Source: Streptantibioticus parmotrematis (GTDB lineage: Bacteria > Actinomycetota > Actinomycetes > Streptomycetales > Streptomycetaceae). Taken from it: 64,000 bases of DNA. The stretch lies in assembly GCF_019890615.1 (NCBI RefSeq), contig NZ_JAINVZ010000006.1, positions 62,001-126,000 of the forward strand, read 5' to 3'. The notes beneath the pieces are model-generated. The model worked only from the letters and a program-made list of their open reading frames with translations, was not told where the DNA came from and made no database searches. Made by a program: the position numbers and the translations under genes. This document shows, one piece after another, positions 29,308 through 37,605 of this stretch (the stretch's first letter is position 1; each line of letters starts with the position of its first letter).

Positions 29308-30800
29308 CGGCCCCCGCCTCCCAGCTCGGCCGCGCCCCGCCCCAGCAGCGCGGTCAGGTCCGCCGGGGGATGCACGCCCAGCAGCACCAGCGCCGCGAGC
29401 CCCACCAGGACCGGCGTGATCATCCACCAGGACGGTTCGCGCACCGGGATCGCCGCCGCGCCCAGCGACCGCAACCGCGGGCGCCCGGACGGCACGACCA
29501 CCATCCGGGTGGCCGCGGTCGCCAGCCCCAGGAACGCCAGTGTCACCAACGCCACCAGCACCGCGGCCCAGCCGCCGCGCGTGGAGCCCAGACCGCCCGC
29601 GACGATCTGGAACTCGCTGCGGAAGATGCCGAACGGCGGCAGCGCGGCCAGCGCGAAGACCGCCACCAGGAACAGCGGCGCGCTCACCGGCAGCCGCTCC
29701 ATCGCGCCCCGGATGCGGGAGATCTCCTTGGTGCGGTAGGTGCGCGCCAGCACGCCCGCGCCCATGAACGCGTTGCTCTTGGCGGCGGCGTGCGCCAGCA
29801 CGTGCAGCAGCGCGCCCGCGGAGGCGAGCGGAGCGCCGAATCCCACGGCGACCGCCAGGATGCCCATGTGCTCCACCGACGAGTACGCCAGCAGCCGTTT
29901 GACGTCGTGCTGGTCGAGCACGTACAGCGCGGCCAGCAGCAGCGAGGCGACGCCGAAGGCGAGCAGGACGCGCTGGGGGAAGACCGGGCCGACCGCCGCG
30001 CGCGCCACCTGGAAGTAGCGCAGCACCGCGTAGAAGCTCACCGCCAGCAGCGAACCGGACAGCATCGCGGAGACCGGGGTCGGTGCCTCGGCGTGCGCGT
30101 CCGGCAGCCAGGTGTGCATCGGCACCAGCCCCGCCTTGGTGCCGAATCCCACGACCGCCAGCACGAACGCCAGCCGTACGGGGGTGTGCGGGAGCCGTCC
30201 ACCCGCCTGGAGCAGCTTGGTGATCGACAGGTCGTACGCGCCGCCGAACACCGTCGAGCCCGCGTAGTACATGACGATGGTGCCCAGCAGCGCGATGCCC
30301 AGGCCCACCGAGGCCAGCAGCACGTACTTCCACGCCGCCTCCGAGGCGTCCTCGGTCGCGTCGATCGCCACCAGCAGCGCGGAGACCACGGTGGTGATCT
30401 CCACCCCGATCCACAGCAGCGCCAGCCCGTCGACCAGGCAGGCGCACATCATCGACCAGGCGAACAGGTTCAGGCCCGCGTGGAAGCGGCGGGCGTAGCG
30501 CGTGAAGCCCTCCTCGCCCTCGTCCTCGCGCAGATACCCCACGGCGTACACGGAGGTGACCGCGTAGACGAACGCCGCCGCCAGCACGAACACCCCGGCC
30601 AGCGCGTCCAGTCGCAGGAATCCCACCTTCAGCCCGCCGTGCGCCGCCGACGGCACCAGGGCGATCGCGCAGCCCAGCGAGACCACACCGGAGGCCACCG
30701 TGCAGGCCCGGCCGACCGCGGGCGGCGCCACCGCGCTCAGCACGACGGCGGCGAACGGCAGCACCGCCAGCACGATCAGCAGGTCACCCATCCCGCTCAC
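29304..30800 (-). CDS. HyfF/NuoM-N-like antiporter subunit
   Basis: A 498-aa membrane protein with about 14 helices. The proton-path residues are seen: glutamate in LLWIGVEITTVVSALLV, lysine in GFGTKAGLVPMHTWLPDAHA, and AHAAAKSNAFMGAGVL. LAYSSVEHMGILAVAVGFG is shared with HyfF. The GTG at 30800 overlaps the TGA of the preceding gene (GTGA), and its stop overlaps the next start, so it is strictly coupled. It is the second antiporter-like pump subunit of the operon. Confidence 0.86.
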   Translation of the reverse strand: MSGMGDLLIVLAVLPFAAVVLSAVAPPAVGRACTVASGVVSLGCAIALVPSAAHGGLKVGFLRLDALAGVFVLAAAFVYAVTSVYAVGYLREDEGEEGFTRYARRFHAGLNLFAWSMMCACLVDGLALLWIGVEITTVVSALLVAIDATEDASEAAWKYVLLASVGLGIALLGTIVMYYAGSTVFGGAYDLSITKLLQAGGRLPHTPVRLAFVLAVVGFGTKAGLVPMHTWLPDAHAEAPTPVSAMLSGSLLAVSFYAVLRYFQVARAAVGPVFPQRVLLAFGVASLLLAALYVLDQHDVKRLLAYSSVEHMGILAVAVGFGAPLASAGALLHVLAHAAAKSNAFMGAGVLARTYRTKEISRIRGAMERLPVSAPLFLVAVFALAALPPFGIFRSEFQIVAGGLGSTRGGWAAVLVALVTLAFLGLATAATRMVVVPSGRPRLRSLGAAAIPVREPSWWMITPVLVGLAALVLLGVHPPADLTALLGRGAAELGGGGR

Positions 30801-31462
30801 CCCCGCAGCCTGGTCAGCGCGGCGGTGGACAAGGTCGCGGTGCGCGAGTGGTGCACCCGCATCAGAAAGCCGAACACCACCACCGCCACCAACAGGTCGA
30901 ACAGGAAGGCCACTTCGAGGATGAGCGGCAGACCGGCCGCCACCACCAGCGAGGCCAGCGACACCCCGTTCTCCAGCGAGAAGAACCCCACCGCCTGCGA
31001 CACCACGTCGGAGCGCACGATCATCAGCACGAACGACACCCCGACCACCGCCACCGCCAGGCCCAGCGCGGTCGTGGGCAGGACCCGGCTGCTGACGTGC
31101 AGCTGGTCCACCGCGAAGAACCCCAGGCCGCCCACCAGGAGGGCGACCAGCACCTCACTGGCGACGCTCAGCGTGCCGCTGCCCGCGATCTCCGCGTCGG
31201 CGTCCCGCAGCAGCCGCAGCACCAGCCACGGCACCACGACCACCTTCAGCGCCAGCGACAGCGCGGCCAGCGCGTACAGCTCCGGCACGTCCCGCACCGC
31301 GGCGACCACCACGGCCAGCGCGGAGACCAGCAGCGACTGCACCGCGTACAGCCGCACCTGACTGCGCAGCAGCGCCGTGCGCAGCATCGCGAACTCGGTC
31401 AGCAGCACCAGGACCGCGATGGCGTTGGTGGTCCCGGCGTAGATGCTCGGCACCGGCCGCAT
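30797..31462 (-). CDS. HyfE-like membrane subunit
   Basis: A 221-aa membrane protein with about seven helices, starting MRPVPSIYAGTTNAIAVLVL. The segment FFSLENGVSLASLVVAAGLP matches the HyfE/NuoK-like element with its membrane glutamate, and EVAFLFDLLVAVVVFGFLM fits the end. HyfE is found only in Hyf/Ehr-type complexes, not in ordinary complex I, which supports the identification of the operon. The ATG overlaps the HyfC-like stop (TGATG). Confidence 0.83.
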   Translation of the reverse strand: MRPVPSIYAGTTNAIAVLVLLTEFAMLRTALLRSQVRLYAVQSLLVSALAVVVAAVRDVPELYALAALSLALKVVVVPWLVLRLLRDADAEIAGSGTLSVASEVLVALLVGGLGFFAVDQLHVSSRVLPTTALGLAVAVVGVSFVLMIVRSDVVSQAVGFFSLENGVSLASLVVAAGLPLILEVAFLFDLLVAVVVFGFLMRVHHSRTATLSTAALTRLRG

Positions 31463-32421
31463 CAGCCACCTCCCAGGTAGAGGGTGAACACCGCCAGCAC
31501 GGCGAGCAGGAACGCCGCCGCCACGAACTCGGTGATCTTGAACAGCCGCAGCTTGGCGAAGGAATTGTCGATCACCGCCACCACCAGCCCGATCACCAGC
31601 GCCTTGGCCACCAGCAGCACGACGGCCAGCACCACGTCGGAGGCGTCCCGGGTGGACGACAGGCCCCAGGGCGCGAGGAAGACGTTGATCAGGATGGTGT
31701 AGAGGATCAGCTGCTTCATCGCCGAACCCCACGTCAGCAGCGCGAAGTAGGGACCGGAGTACTCGAAGGAGCGGGCCTCCTCGATCATGCCGAACTCGTT
31801 GGTCGAGCGGTGCGCCTCGACCGGGATGCGGCCGGTCTCGTAGAGGATCACCAGGAACAGCGCGGCGGCGGCCAGCAGATGGGACGGACGCAGGATCTGG
31901 TCCGCCCCGGACCGCACGGTCGCGGCCATCGCGTACGGCAGGTCGGTGCCGGTCACCAGCGCGACCGCGAACACCACGAAGAGCATGACCGGTTCGGTGA
32001 TGGCCGCGAACGTCTTGGACCGGCTCGACCCCAACTGGGCGTACGGCGAGCCGGTCTCGGCCGCCCCGACCGCCACCGCGAACGAGGCCAGCGACAGGAT
32101 GATGCCGCCGCCGAGGATGTCACCCATGTAGCCGAGCGGCAGACCGTAACTGGTGAGCACCGGGATCAGCAGAGGCACCGTCAGGTAGCACACCATCGCC
32201 AGCACCGGCGCCGCCAGGAACACCGCACTCGCGCCCACCGGCGCCAGCGACTCCTTGCGGAACAGCTTGGCCAGGTCGTAGTACGGCTGGAGCACCCGCG
32301 GCCCGCGCCTGCCCTGCATCCGGGCCTCCGCGGTCGCGATGAACCCCGAGACGCCCGGCGCGGCGACCAGCACGGTCAGCGGCTGGAGCGCCTGCACGGC
32401 GGCGACCGGCATCCCGCTCAC
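31462..32421 (-). CDS. HyfC/NuoH-like membrane anchor subunit
   Basis: A 319-aa eight-helix protein of the NuoH/HyfC type, which links the membrane arm to the soluble subunits. Signatures: RMQGRRGPRVLQPYYDLAKL, then FRKESLAPVG, YETGRIPVEAHRSTNEFGMI and EEARSFEYSGPYFALL. The GTG at 32421 is preferred over ATG 32412 because GGGAGG is 6 bases upstream of the GTG. It is the first gene of the operon; a fluoride-type riboswitch lies about 140 bases upstream. Confidence 0.88.
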   Translation of the reverse strand: MSGMPVAAVQALQPLTVLVAAPGVSGFIATAEARMQGRRGPRVLQPYYDLAKLFRKESLAPVGASAVFLAAPVLAMVCYLTVPLLIPVLTSYGLPLGYMGDILGGGIILSLASFAVAVGAAETGSPYAQLGSSRSKTFAAITEPVMLFVVFAVALVTGTDLPYAMAATVRSGADQILRPSHLLAAAALFLVILYETGRIPVEAHRSTNEFGMIEEARSFEYSGPYFALLTWGSAMKQLILYTILINVFLAPWGLSSTRDASDVVLAVVLLVAKALVIGLVVAVIDNSFAKLRLFKITEFVAAAFLLAVLAVFTLYLGGG

Positions 32422-32560
32422 CAGGTGCCTCCCGGGGCCGTACGCTGCCGGGGCGCCCCGCCGTTCCCGACGGGGCCTGCCTGGTGGACCGGGGCCACCT
32501 CCGTCATCTCGCCTCCGCCAACTGCCGGGACAGCCGTGATCGGCCGTCGGGTGGTCAGTG

Positions 32561-32612
32561 GTAGAGGCCATCAGCGGCACCCGCGCCGCGGTTGTGGCGA
32601 GCCCCATCGCCG
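32561..32612 (-). promoter_or_regulatory. Fluoride (crcB) riboswitch ahead of the Ehr-type operon
   Basis: On the minus strand GGCGATGGGGCTCGCC is followed by AACCGC and GCCGCTGATGGCCTCTAC. The loop GGGGC pairs with GCCTC through one G-U, giving the fluoride pseudoknot. Formate-hydrogenlyase-like operons are among the published targets of this class, in line with this position. Confidence 0.92.
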
Positions 32613-32713
32613 GACTCCCAGTGTGGGCCCGCGCTCGGCGCCACCGCAAGGCCGGGCCGCCACATGGGTGACGCGCCACGGTGGGCGGGGCACCCCGCCC
32701 GGCATCGAGGGAC

Positions 32714-34219
32714 CTACGGGGCCGGAACGCCGAAGACCCTCGCGTACAGGTCCTCGCCGTGGCTGGTCGGCCGCGGCACCCCCGGGGTCAGCCGGAAGGT
32801 GCGGGTGCCGTCCTCGCGGCGCTCCGCGCGCAGGAACAACGCGTCGTCGGCGTGGCGTTCCCGCAGGCCGTGTGCCAGGTCGTACAGGTGCGTCACCAGC
32901 ACCACCTTGACGCCGCAGTCCAGCAGCGCGCGGACGATCTGCCGCGCGACCTGCGACCCCTCGCGCTCGTTGGTGGCCGCGAACGACTCGTTGAACAGCA
33001 CCATGCCGCCCGGGGTGATCCGGTCCGCGACGGCCGCCATCCGGGCCAGCTCCTCGTCGAACTTGCCGCTGACCATCTCCGCGTCCTCCTCGCGCCGGCA
33101 GTGCGTGAACACGGCCGTGCGCACGTCGGCGCGGAACGCCCCGGCGGCCACGAACATGCCCGCCTGCGCCATCAGTTGGGCCAGTCCGACAGCGCGCAGG
33201 AAGGTCGACTTGCCGCCCTCGTTGGCACCGGTGACGACCACCAGGCCGACACCGTCGGCGTCCGCGGCGTCGATGTCGTTGCCCACCACGCGTCCCTCGC
33301 GGCGCAGGCTCAGGCACGGGTCGTACAGTCCGCGGCAGACGGTCACCGGGCGGCCGGGCGGCAGCGGCTCGGGGAAGCACACCGGCTCGCCCTTGCCGGT
33401 CAGCTTCTCGTACGCCTTCACGCACGCGACGTAGAAGCCGAGTTCGCGGCGGAGCATGGTGAAGAAGCTCAGGATGTGGTCGCAGGAGCGGGCCAGCGCG
33501 TCGGCCGCCAGGTCGACACCGCGGTCCCGCAGTTCGGACAGCGCCCGGGCGCCGGTCTCGTCGCGGTCGGGGAGCCGGTAGGTGTAGGACGGGCTGACGT
33601 TGCGGGTGATGCGGTCCCGCCAGCCGGGGCCGGGGTGGGGCTCGCGCAGCACGTAGCCGGTGCCCACGCAGCCGCGTCCCAGCGTGGCGCTGACCATCAC
33701 GCCCGACTTGAAGCGCAGTTGCCGCAGATGCGAGTCGACGGTCTCGAACCAGGCGTCGTCGAGTTCGGCCTCCAGCATGCGGAAGAACGCCGTCATGCCC
33801 GGCGAGCGGAACTCCTCGGCGTGCGCGTCGCGGATCGCCCGCAGCTTGCGCAGCGCCCCGGTGAACATCTCCATCGCGGTCACCGAACGGCTCAGCACGG
33901 ACTCCGGCGTGCGCAGGAAGCTGGGCCAGATGTGGTGTTCCGCGGCGATCGTCTCCACCGCGAGGTTGTACAACTCGACCGCGGTATCGGTGTGTTCCAC
34001 GCAGTCGCGCAGCACCCGCTGCCGGTAGACGATCTCCTGCGGGCCCGTGAGCGGGCGGGTCAGCACCCGCAGGGCCACGTCGCGCAGGAAGGCGTCGTCG
34101 TCCGACATCGCCTCCAGCAGCGTGTCCAGACCGAGGTCGCGCACGGTGTCCGGGGTCTCGGGCGGCGGGTCCGCCGCCCAGTCGACGTCCCGGTCCCGGT
34201 GCAGCAGGAACGCCTTCAT
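32714..34219 (-). CDS. MutS-like ATPase, second gene of the pair
   Basis: A 501-aa protein with the MutS clamp/lever-like helical region (about 1-300) and a C-terminal MutS ABC ATPase (about 300-490). The Walker A motif is GANEGGKST. The Walker B region reads MVLFNESFAATNEREG: Asn stands where MutS has Asp before the catalytic Glu. It lacks the DNA mismatch-recognition domain I, so it is not a canonical repair MutS. The ATG overlaps the stop of the paralogue upstream (ATGA). mutS-related genes are known partners of fluoride riboswitches. A heterodimer with the paralogue is likely from the tandem arrangement. Confidence 0.8.
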   Translation of the reverse strand: MKAFLLHRDRDVDWAADPPPETPDTVRDLGLDTLLEAMSDDDAFLRDVALRVLTRPLTGPQEIVYRQRVLRDCVEHTDTAVELYNLAVETIAAEHHIWPSFLRTPESVLSRSVTAMEMFTGALRKLRAIRDAHAEEFRSPGMTAFFRMLEAELDDAWFETVDSHLRQLRFKSGVMVSATLGRGCVGTGYVLREPHPGPGWRDRITRNVSPSYTYRLPDRDETGARALSELRDRGVDLAADALARSCDHILSFFTMLRRELGFYVACVKAYEKLTGKGEPVCFPEPLPPGRPVTVCRGLYDPCLSLRREGRVVGNDIDAADADGVGLVVVTGANEGGKSTFLRAVGLAQLMAQAGMFVAAGAFRADVRTAVFTHCRREEDAEMVSGKFDEELARMAAVADRITPGGMVLFNESFAATNEREGSQVARQIVRALLDCGVKVVLVTHLYDLAHGLRERHADDALFLRAERREDGTRTFRLTPGVPRPTSHGEDLYARVFGVPAP

Positions 34220-35814
34220 GACGCGACCCCCTCCTCGGTCCGCTCGTCGTCGTCACCGGTGCCGGCCACCCCGGCCCGGCCGGCGATCCGGGCCACCAGC
34301 CGCTCGTACGTCAGGCCGTACTTGTCGGCGATCGCCAGGGCGTACGACAGGCCGTCCGCGGGCCTGCGCACGACACGGAAGGTGCGGGTGGCGGGGTCGT
34401 CGGGCACCACGGTGCTGACCATGCTCACCGTGGACCCGCTCAGTGACGCCAGCTCGTCGACGAACGTGACGCACACGCACAGCGCGTCCAGCGCGATGAT
34501 CCGCTCCAGCACCCGGGTGCCCAGGACGACCGCGTCGCGCAACGTGGTGGAGGTGAAGACCTCGTTCATCACGATGACGCTGTCGGCGGTGGCGTGGTCC
34601 AGGATGTCGCGCACCCGCACCAGGTCGTCCTGGAGCTTGCCGCTCAGGTCCCGCAGGTTCTCGCCGCGTTCGAAGTGGGTGAAGACCCGGTCGCACAGGA
34701 AGAGCCGGGCCCCGGTGCCGGGCACCGGACAGCCGAGGGCCGCCAGGTGGTGCAACTGGCCGAAGGTCCGGGCGAACGTGGTCTTGCCGCCCTGGTTGGG
34801 CCCGCTCACCACCAGCACCCGCTCAGGCCCCTCCAGGTGGAAGTCGTTGGGGACGACGCGTGTACCGGATTCCACCAGTTTGTCGGCGAGCGCCAGGTCG
34901 AACACCTCGCGTCCGCCGATCCGTTTGGACCGGTCCGAGACCTCCGGGTAGCAGAACGAGAGCCCTGAGGCCGCGATCCGCCCGGTGAACTCCCGCCAGG
35001 CGACGTAGAACTGGACCTCCCGGTCGAACCTCGCCACCTCCTCGTCCAGGAACGCCGCGTGCCGCCCGGCGAACGCCTCCAGCGCGTCGAAGACCTCGGG
35101 GAAGAGCAGCGCCACGCGGTCCAGGACGGCTTCCTCGACGTGGTTCATGGCCACGTGGTCGCCGAATCCGACGAGATGGCCCTCGCCCTCGGTCTGCTTG
35201 AACTTCTCGAACGCGGCCAGCACCCGCTCGCCGTAGTCCGCCTCGCCCTCGTAGCGACTCACCTTCACCCGCCCGCCCGTGATGGTCAGGCAGTAGCGCA
35301 CCGACGCCAGTCCCCGCCCGACGTCCTCGGCGTCGCGCAGCAGACCCGTGAAGGCGCCGGACCTGGCGTACCCGGTGACGTGCTCGTGGACCGCCCGCAG
35401 CCCGGCCGAGCGCGGGCGCGCGCCGTCCAGGACCCGCACCAGCCCGCGCACGGCCGTGCCGTACTCCTCGACGGCGGTCAGGAACCAGCTGTCGCGCTGG
35501 TGCGGATGACGCAGTTCGCCGGCCCGGCGCACCCGGCGCCGCACGTCACGCATCCGTCGCGCGAAGGCGTCCACGCCCGCGGCGACGGCGTGGTCCTCCA
35601 GGTCGCGGAAGACCTCGTGCCGATGGGCGACGGCGTCCACGGTGCGCAGCCGGTGGCGGAAGAAGGGCGCCAGGTCGTACTCCTCGCGCCCGGCGGTGAG
35701 CGCCGCGACGACCTGGTCGAGGTTGAGGTCGGCGAAGCAGGCGGGCTCCGCCACGCCGTCCGCCACGGCCGCCGCGTCCCGCGGATCGGCGAACAGAACA
35801 CTGGGTGACGACAC
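34216..35814 (-). CDS. MutS-like ATPase, first gene of the pair
   Basis: A 532-aa paralogue of the downstream protein with the same layout: a helical N-terminal part and a C-terminal MutS ATPase. Walker A is GPNQGGKTTF near residue 350; the Walker B region reads VIMNEVFTSTTLRDAV, again with Asn in place of Asp. No mismatch-recognition domain is present. GTG 35814 is selected because GGAGG lies 9 bases upstream; earlier in-frame starts would fall next to the riboswitch. The fluoride riboswitch ends about 50 bases upstream, so this pair forms its own fluoride-controlled operon. Confidence 0.8.
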   Translation of the reverse strand: MSSPSVLFADPRDAAAVADGVAEPACFADLNLDQVVAALTAGREEYDLAPFFRHRLRTVDAVAHRHEVFRDLEDHAVAAGVDAFARRMRDVRRRVRRAGELRHPHQRDSWFLTAVEEYGTAVRGLVRVLDGARPRSAGLRAVHEHVTGYARSGAFTGLLRDAEDVGRGLASVRYCLTITGGRVKVSRYEGEADYGERVLAAFEKFKQTEGEGHLVGFGDHVAMNHVEEAVLDRVALLFPEVFDALEAFAGRHAAFLDEEVARFDREVQFYVAWREFTGRIAASGLSFCYPEVSDRSKRIGGREVFDLALADKLVESGTRVVPNDFHLEGPERVLVVSGPNQGGKTTFARTFGQLHHLAALGCPVPGTGARLFLCDRVFTHFERGENLRDLSGKLQDDLVRVRDILDHATADSVIVMNEVFTSTTLRDAVVLGTRVLERIIALDALCVCVTFVDELASLSGSTVSMVSTVVPDDPATRTFRVVRRPADGLSYALAIADKYGLTYERLVARIAGRAGVAGTGDDDERTEEGVAS

Positions 35815-35861
35815 CTCGGCCCACCTCCGGCACGACGTCATGGCAGGACACACCACCGCGA

Positions 35862-35914
35862 CCAGAGGCCATCAGCACGACGACGTGCGGGCAAGGGCGA
35901 GCCTCATCACCCGC
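35862..35914 (-). promoter_or_regulatory. Fluoride (crcB) riboswitch ahead of the MutS-like pair
   Basis: On the minus strand GGGTGATGAGGCTCGCCC and GTGCTGATGGCCTCTGGTC are present, with a perfect GAGGC/GCCTC pseudoknot. The central stem is CACGTCGTCGTG-like. It precedes the GTG start by about 48 bases. Confidence 0.91.
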
Positions 35915-36196
35915 TCCCATGGTGCCCCCGCGACACGCCCTCCCGCCAGTCCGCCGCCCGGGCATGCCCGGGGACGGCCCGCGCGGGGCCGGTCGGTCTC
36001 CTTTACGCGGGGAGGGGGCGGCGCGTTCACGGGCCGGGAAAGCGGCCTTGAGCACGCCTCCCACCTGGGCGGATGTACAGAACTGAGAGACTACGTGGGG
36101 GTCTTGGGGACGTTATGAGGATTCACCGGTACGGTGTGCGGCAGTCGATCGCCGGTTCATGGCGCGATCGTTTGAAAAATAAGGGGGCCTATGCCC

Positions 36197-37486
36197 ATGT
36201 CACGCCTGCGCATAAGACACCGCGGCCGCAGACTCGCCCGGGTCGCCGGTGCCGCGGGTCTGGTGGCCGCAGTCATGGGGGCCGGGATCGCTCCGGCCGA
36301 CGCCAGCACCAAGCCCGGCGCCGACAACCACGGAGGCCTGGTCAACATGGACGCCACCCCCACCGGGGGGAAGGCGGCCACCCACGCGGCCCGCGGCGCC
36401 ACCACGGTGTCGATGCCCGCGCCCACCGGCCCGTACAAGGTCGGAACGGTCAGCCTGCACCTGAAGGACACCTCGCGCACGGACCCCTACGTCCCCGGTC
36501 ACCAGACCCGGGAGCTGATGGTCTCGCTGTGGTACCCGACGGACAGCACCACCGGCCACTCGCTGGCCCCGTGGATGCCGTCGCTGACCGCCGCGCACTA
36601 CCTGGCCGGTCTCGGCGTGCGGGCCGGTTCGCTGACCCTGCCCACCACCGCCGGACACGTCCTGGCCCCGGTGGACACCAAGGCGGGCAAGCTGCCGGTG
36701 CTGCTGTACTCCACCGGTCTGCACTCGGACCGCGCCATGGGCACCGCCCTCGTCGAGGACCTGGCCAGCCGCGGCTACCTGGTCGTCGCCGTGGACCACA
36801 CCCACGACGCCAACGAGGTCGAGTTCCCCGGCGGCCGGCTGGAGACGGACACCATGCCGTCCAACGCCCACTCCTCCGACACGCTCGCGGTGCGCGCGGC
36901 CGACGTCAAGTTCGTCAACAACGAACTGGGCCAGATCGCGAACGGCAAGAATCCGGACGTCGACGGCGCCAAGCTGCCCACCGGGCTGCTGCGCGACGTC
37001 GACATGACCAAGATCGGCATGTTCGGCTGGTCGCTGGGCGGGGCCGCCGTGGCCACGTCCATGCAGGCCGACTCCCGCATCGACGCGGGCGCCGACCTGG
37101 ACGGCACCTTCTACGGTTCGGCGACCTCCGAGAACCTCAGCCGTCCGTTCATGCTCTTCAGCTCCGCGACGCACAACCGCAACGACGACTCCAGCTGGGC
37201 CACCTTCTGGTCCCACCTGAAGGGCGTGCGCTACGACCTGAAGATGGCCGGCTCGGCGCACCTGACCTTCAGCGACAACGAGGTGCTGCTGCCGCAGGCG
37301 GCGAACCAGCTCGGCCTGTCGCAGTCCCAGGTGCAGCAGACCCTCGGCACGATCGCGCCCGACCGCGCGATCCAGGTCGAACGCACCTACCTGGCCGCCT
37401 ACTTCGACCAGGAGCTGCTGAAGAAGAAGAGCAGCCTGCTGAGCGCCACCTCCTCGTCGTACCCGGAGATCAGCTTCGTGAAGTGA
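36197..37486 (+). CDS. Secreted alpha/beta-hydrolase (PAF acetylhydrolase/lipase-like)
   Basis: A 429-aa exported enzyme. The N-terminus has an arginine-rich Tat-like region (RLRIRHRGRRLARV) followed by a hydrophobic stretch and a PADAS cleavage site near residue 37. The nucleophile elbow is GWSLGG near residue 277, preceded by KIGMF; ADLDGTFYG and a histidine in GSAHLTFSD near residue 356 complete a probable Ser-Asp-His triad. VSLWYPTDSTTG and VLLYSTGLHSDR resemble platelet-activating-factor acetylhydrolase-type hydrolases. The ATG 36197 is favoured because AAGGGGG is 9 bases upstream; ATG 36191 is only 3 bases from it. Transcription ends at a strong hairpin downstream. Confidence 0.82.
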   Translation: MSRLRIRHRGRRLARVAGAAGLVAAVMGAGIAPADASTKPGADNHGGLVNMDATPTGGKAATHAARGATTVSMPAPTGPYKVGTVSLHLKDTSRTDPYVPGHQTRELMVSLWYPTDSTTGHSLAPWMPSLTAAHYLAGLGVRAGSLTLPTTAGHVLAPVDTKAGKLPVLLYSTGLHSDRAMGTALVEDLASRGYLVVAVDHTHDANEVEFPGGRLETDTMPSNAHSSDTLAVRAADVKFVNNELGQIANGKNPDVDGAKLPTGLLRDVDMTKIGMFGWSLGGAAVATSMQADSRIDAGADLDGTFYGSATSENLSRPFMLFSSATHNRNDDSSWATFWSHLKGVRYDLKMAGSAHLTFSDNEVLLPQAANQLGLSQSQVQQTLGTIAPDRAIQVERTYLAAYFDQELLKKKSSLLSATSSSYPEISFVK

Positions 37487-37517
37487 CGTGGCGGTACCCG
37501 CGTCAGGCGGCACCGCG

Positions 37518-37547
37518 GGGCCGGTTCCCGGATCACGGGACCGGCCC
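37518..37547 (+). terminator. Terminator hairpin of the secreted hydrolase gene
   Basis: GGGCCGGTTCCCG and CGGGACCGGCCC pair with one bulged base around a short GATCA loop. It starts 32 bases after the stop codon and faces a convergent gene, so it may serve both sides. Confidence 0.75.
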
Positions 37548-37605
37548 TCTTCCGTTCGCCCCCGACTCTCCTCGCCCCGTCTCTCCTCGCGGCCGTCGCG
37601 CCGGA

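Noticed and set aside
24865-32421. A working formate hydrogenlyase or NiFe hydrogenase
   Set aside because: The four NiFe-binding cysteines of the large subunit and the four N2 cysteines of the small subunit are replaced, and no formate dehydrogenase or maturation genes are present.
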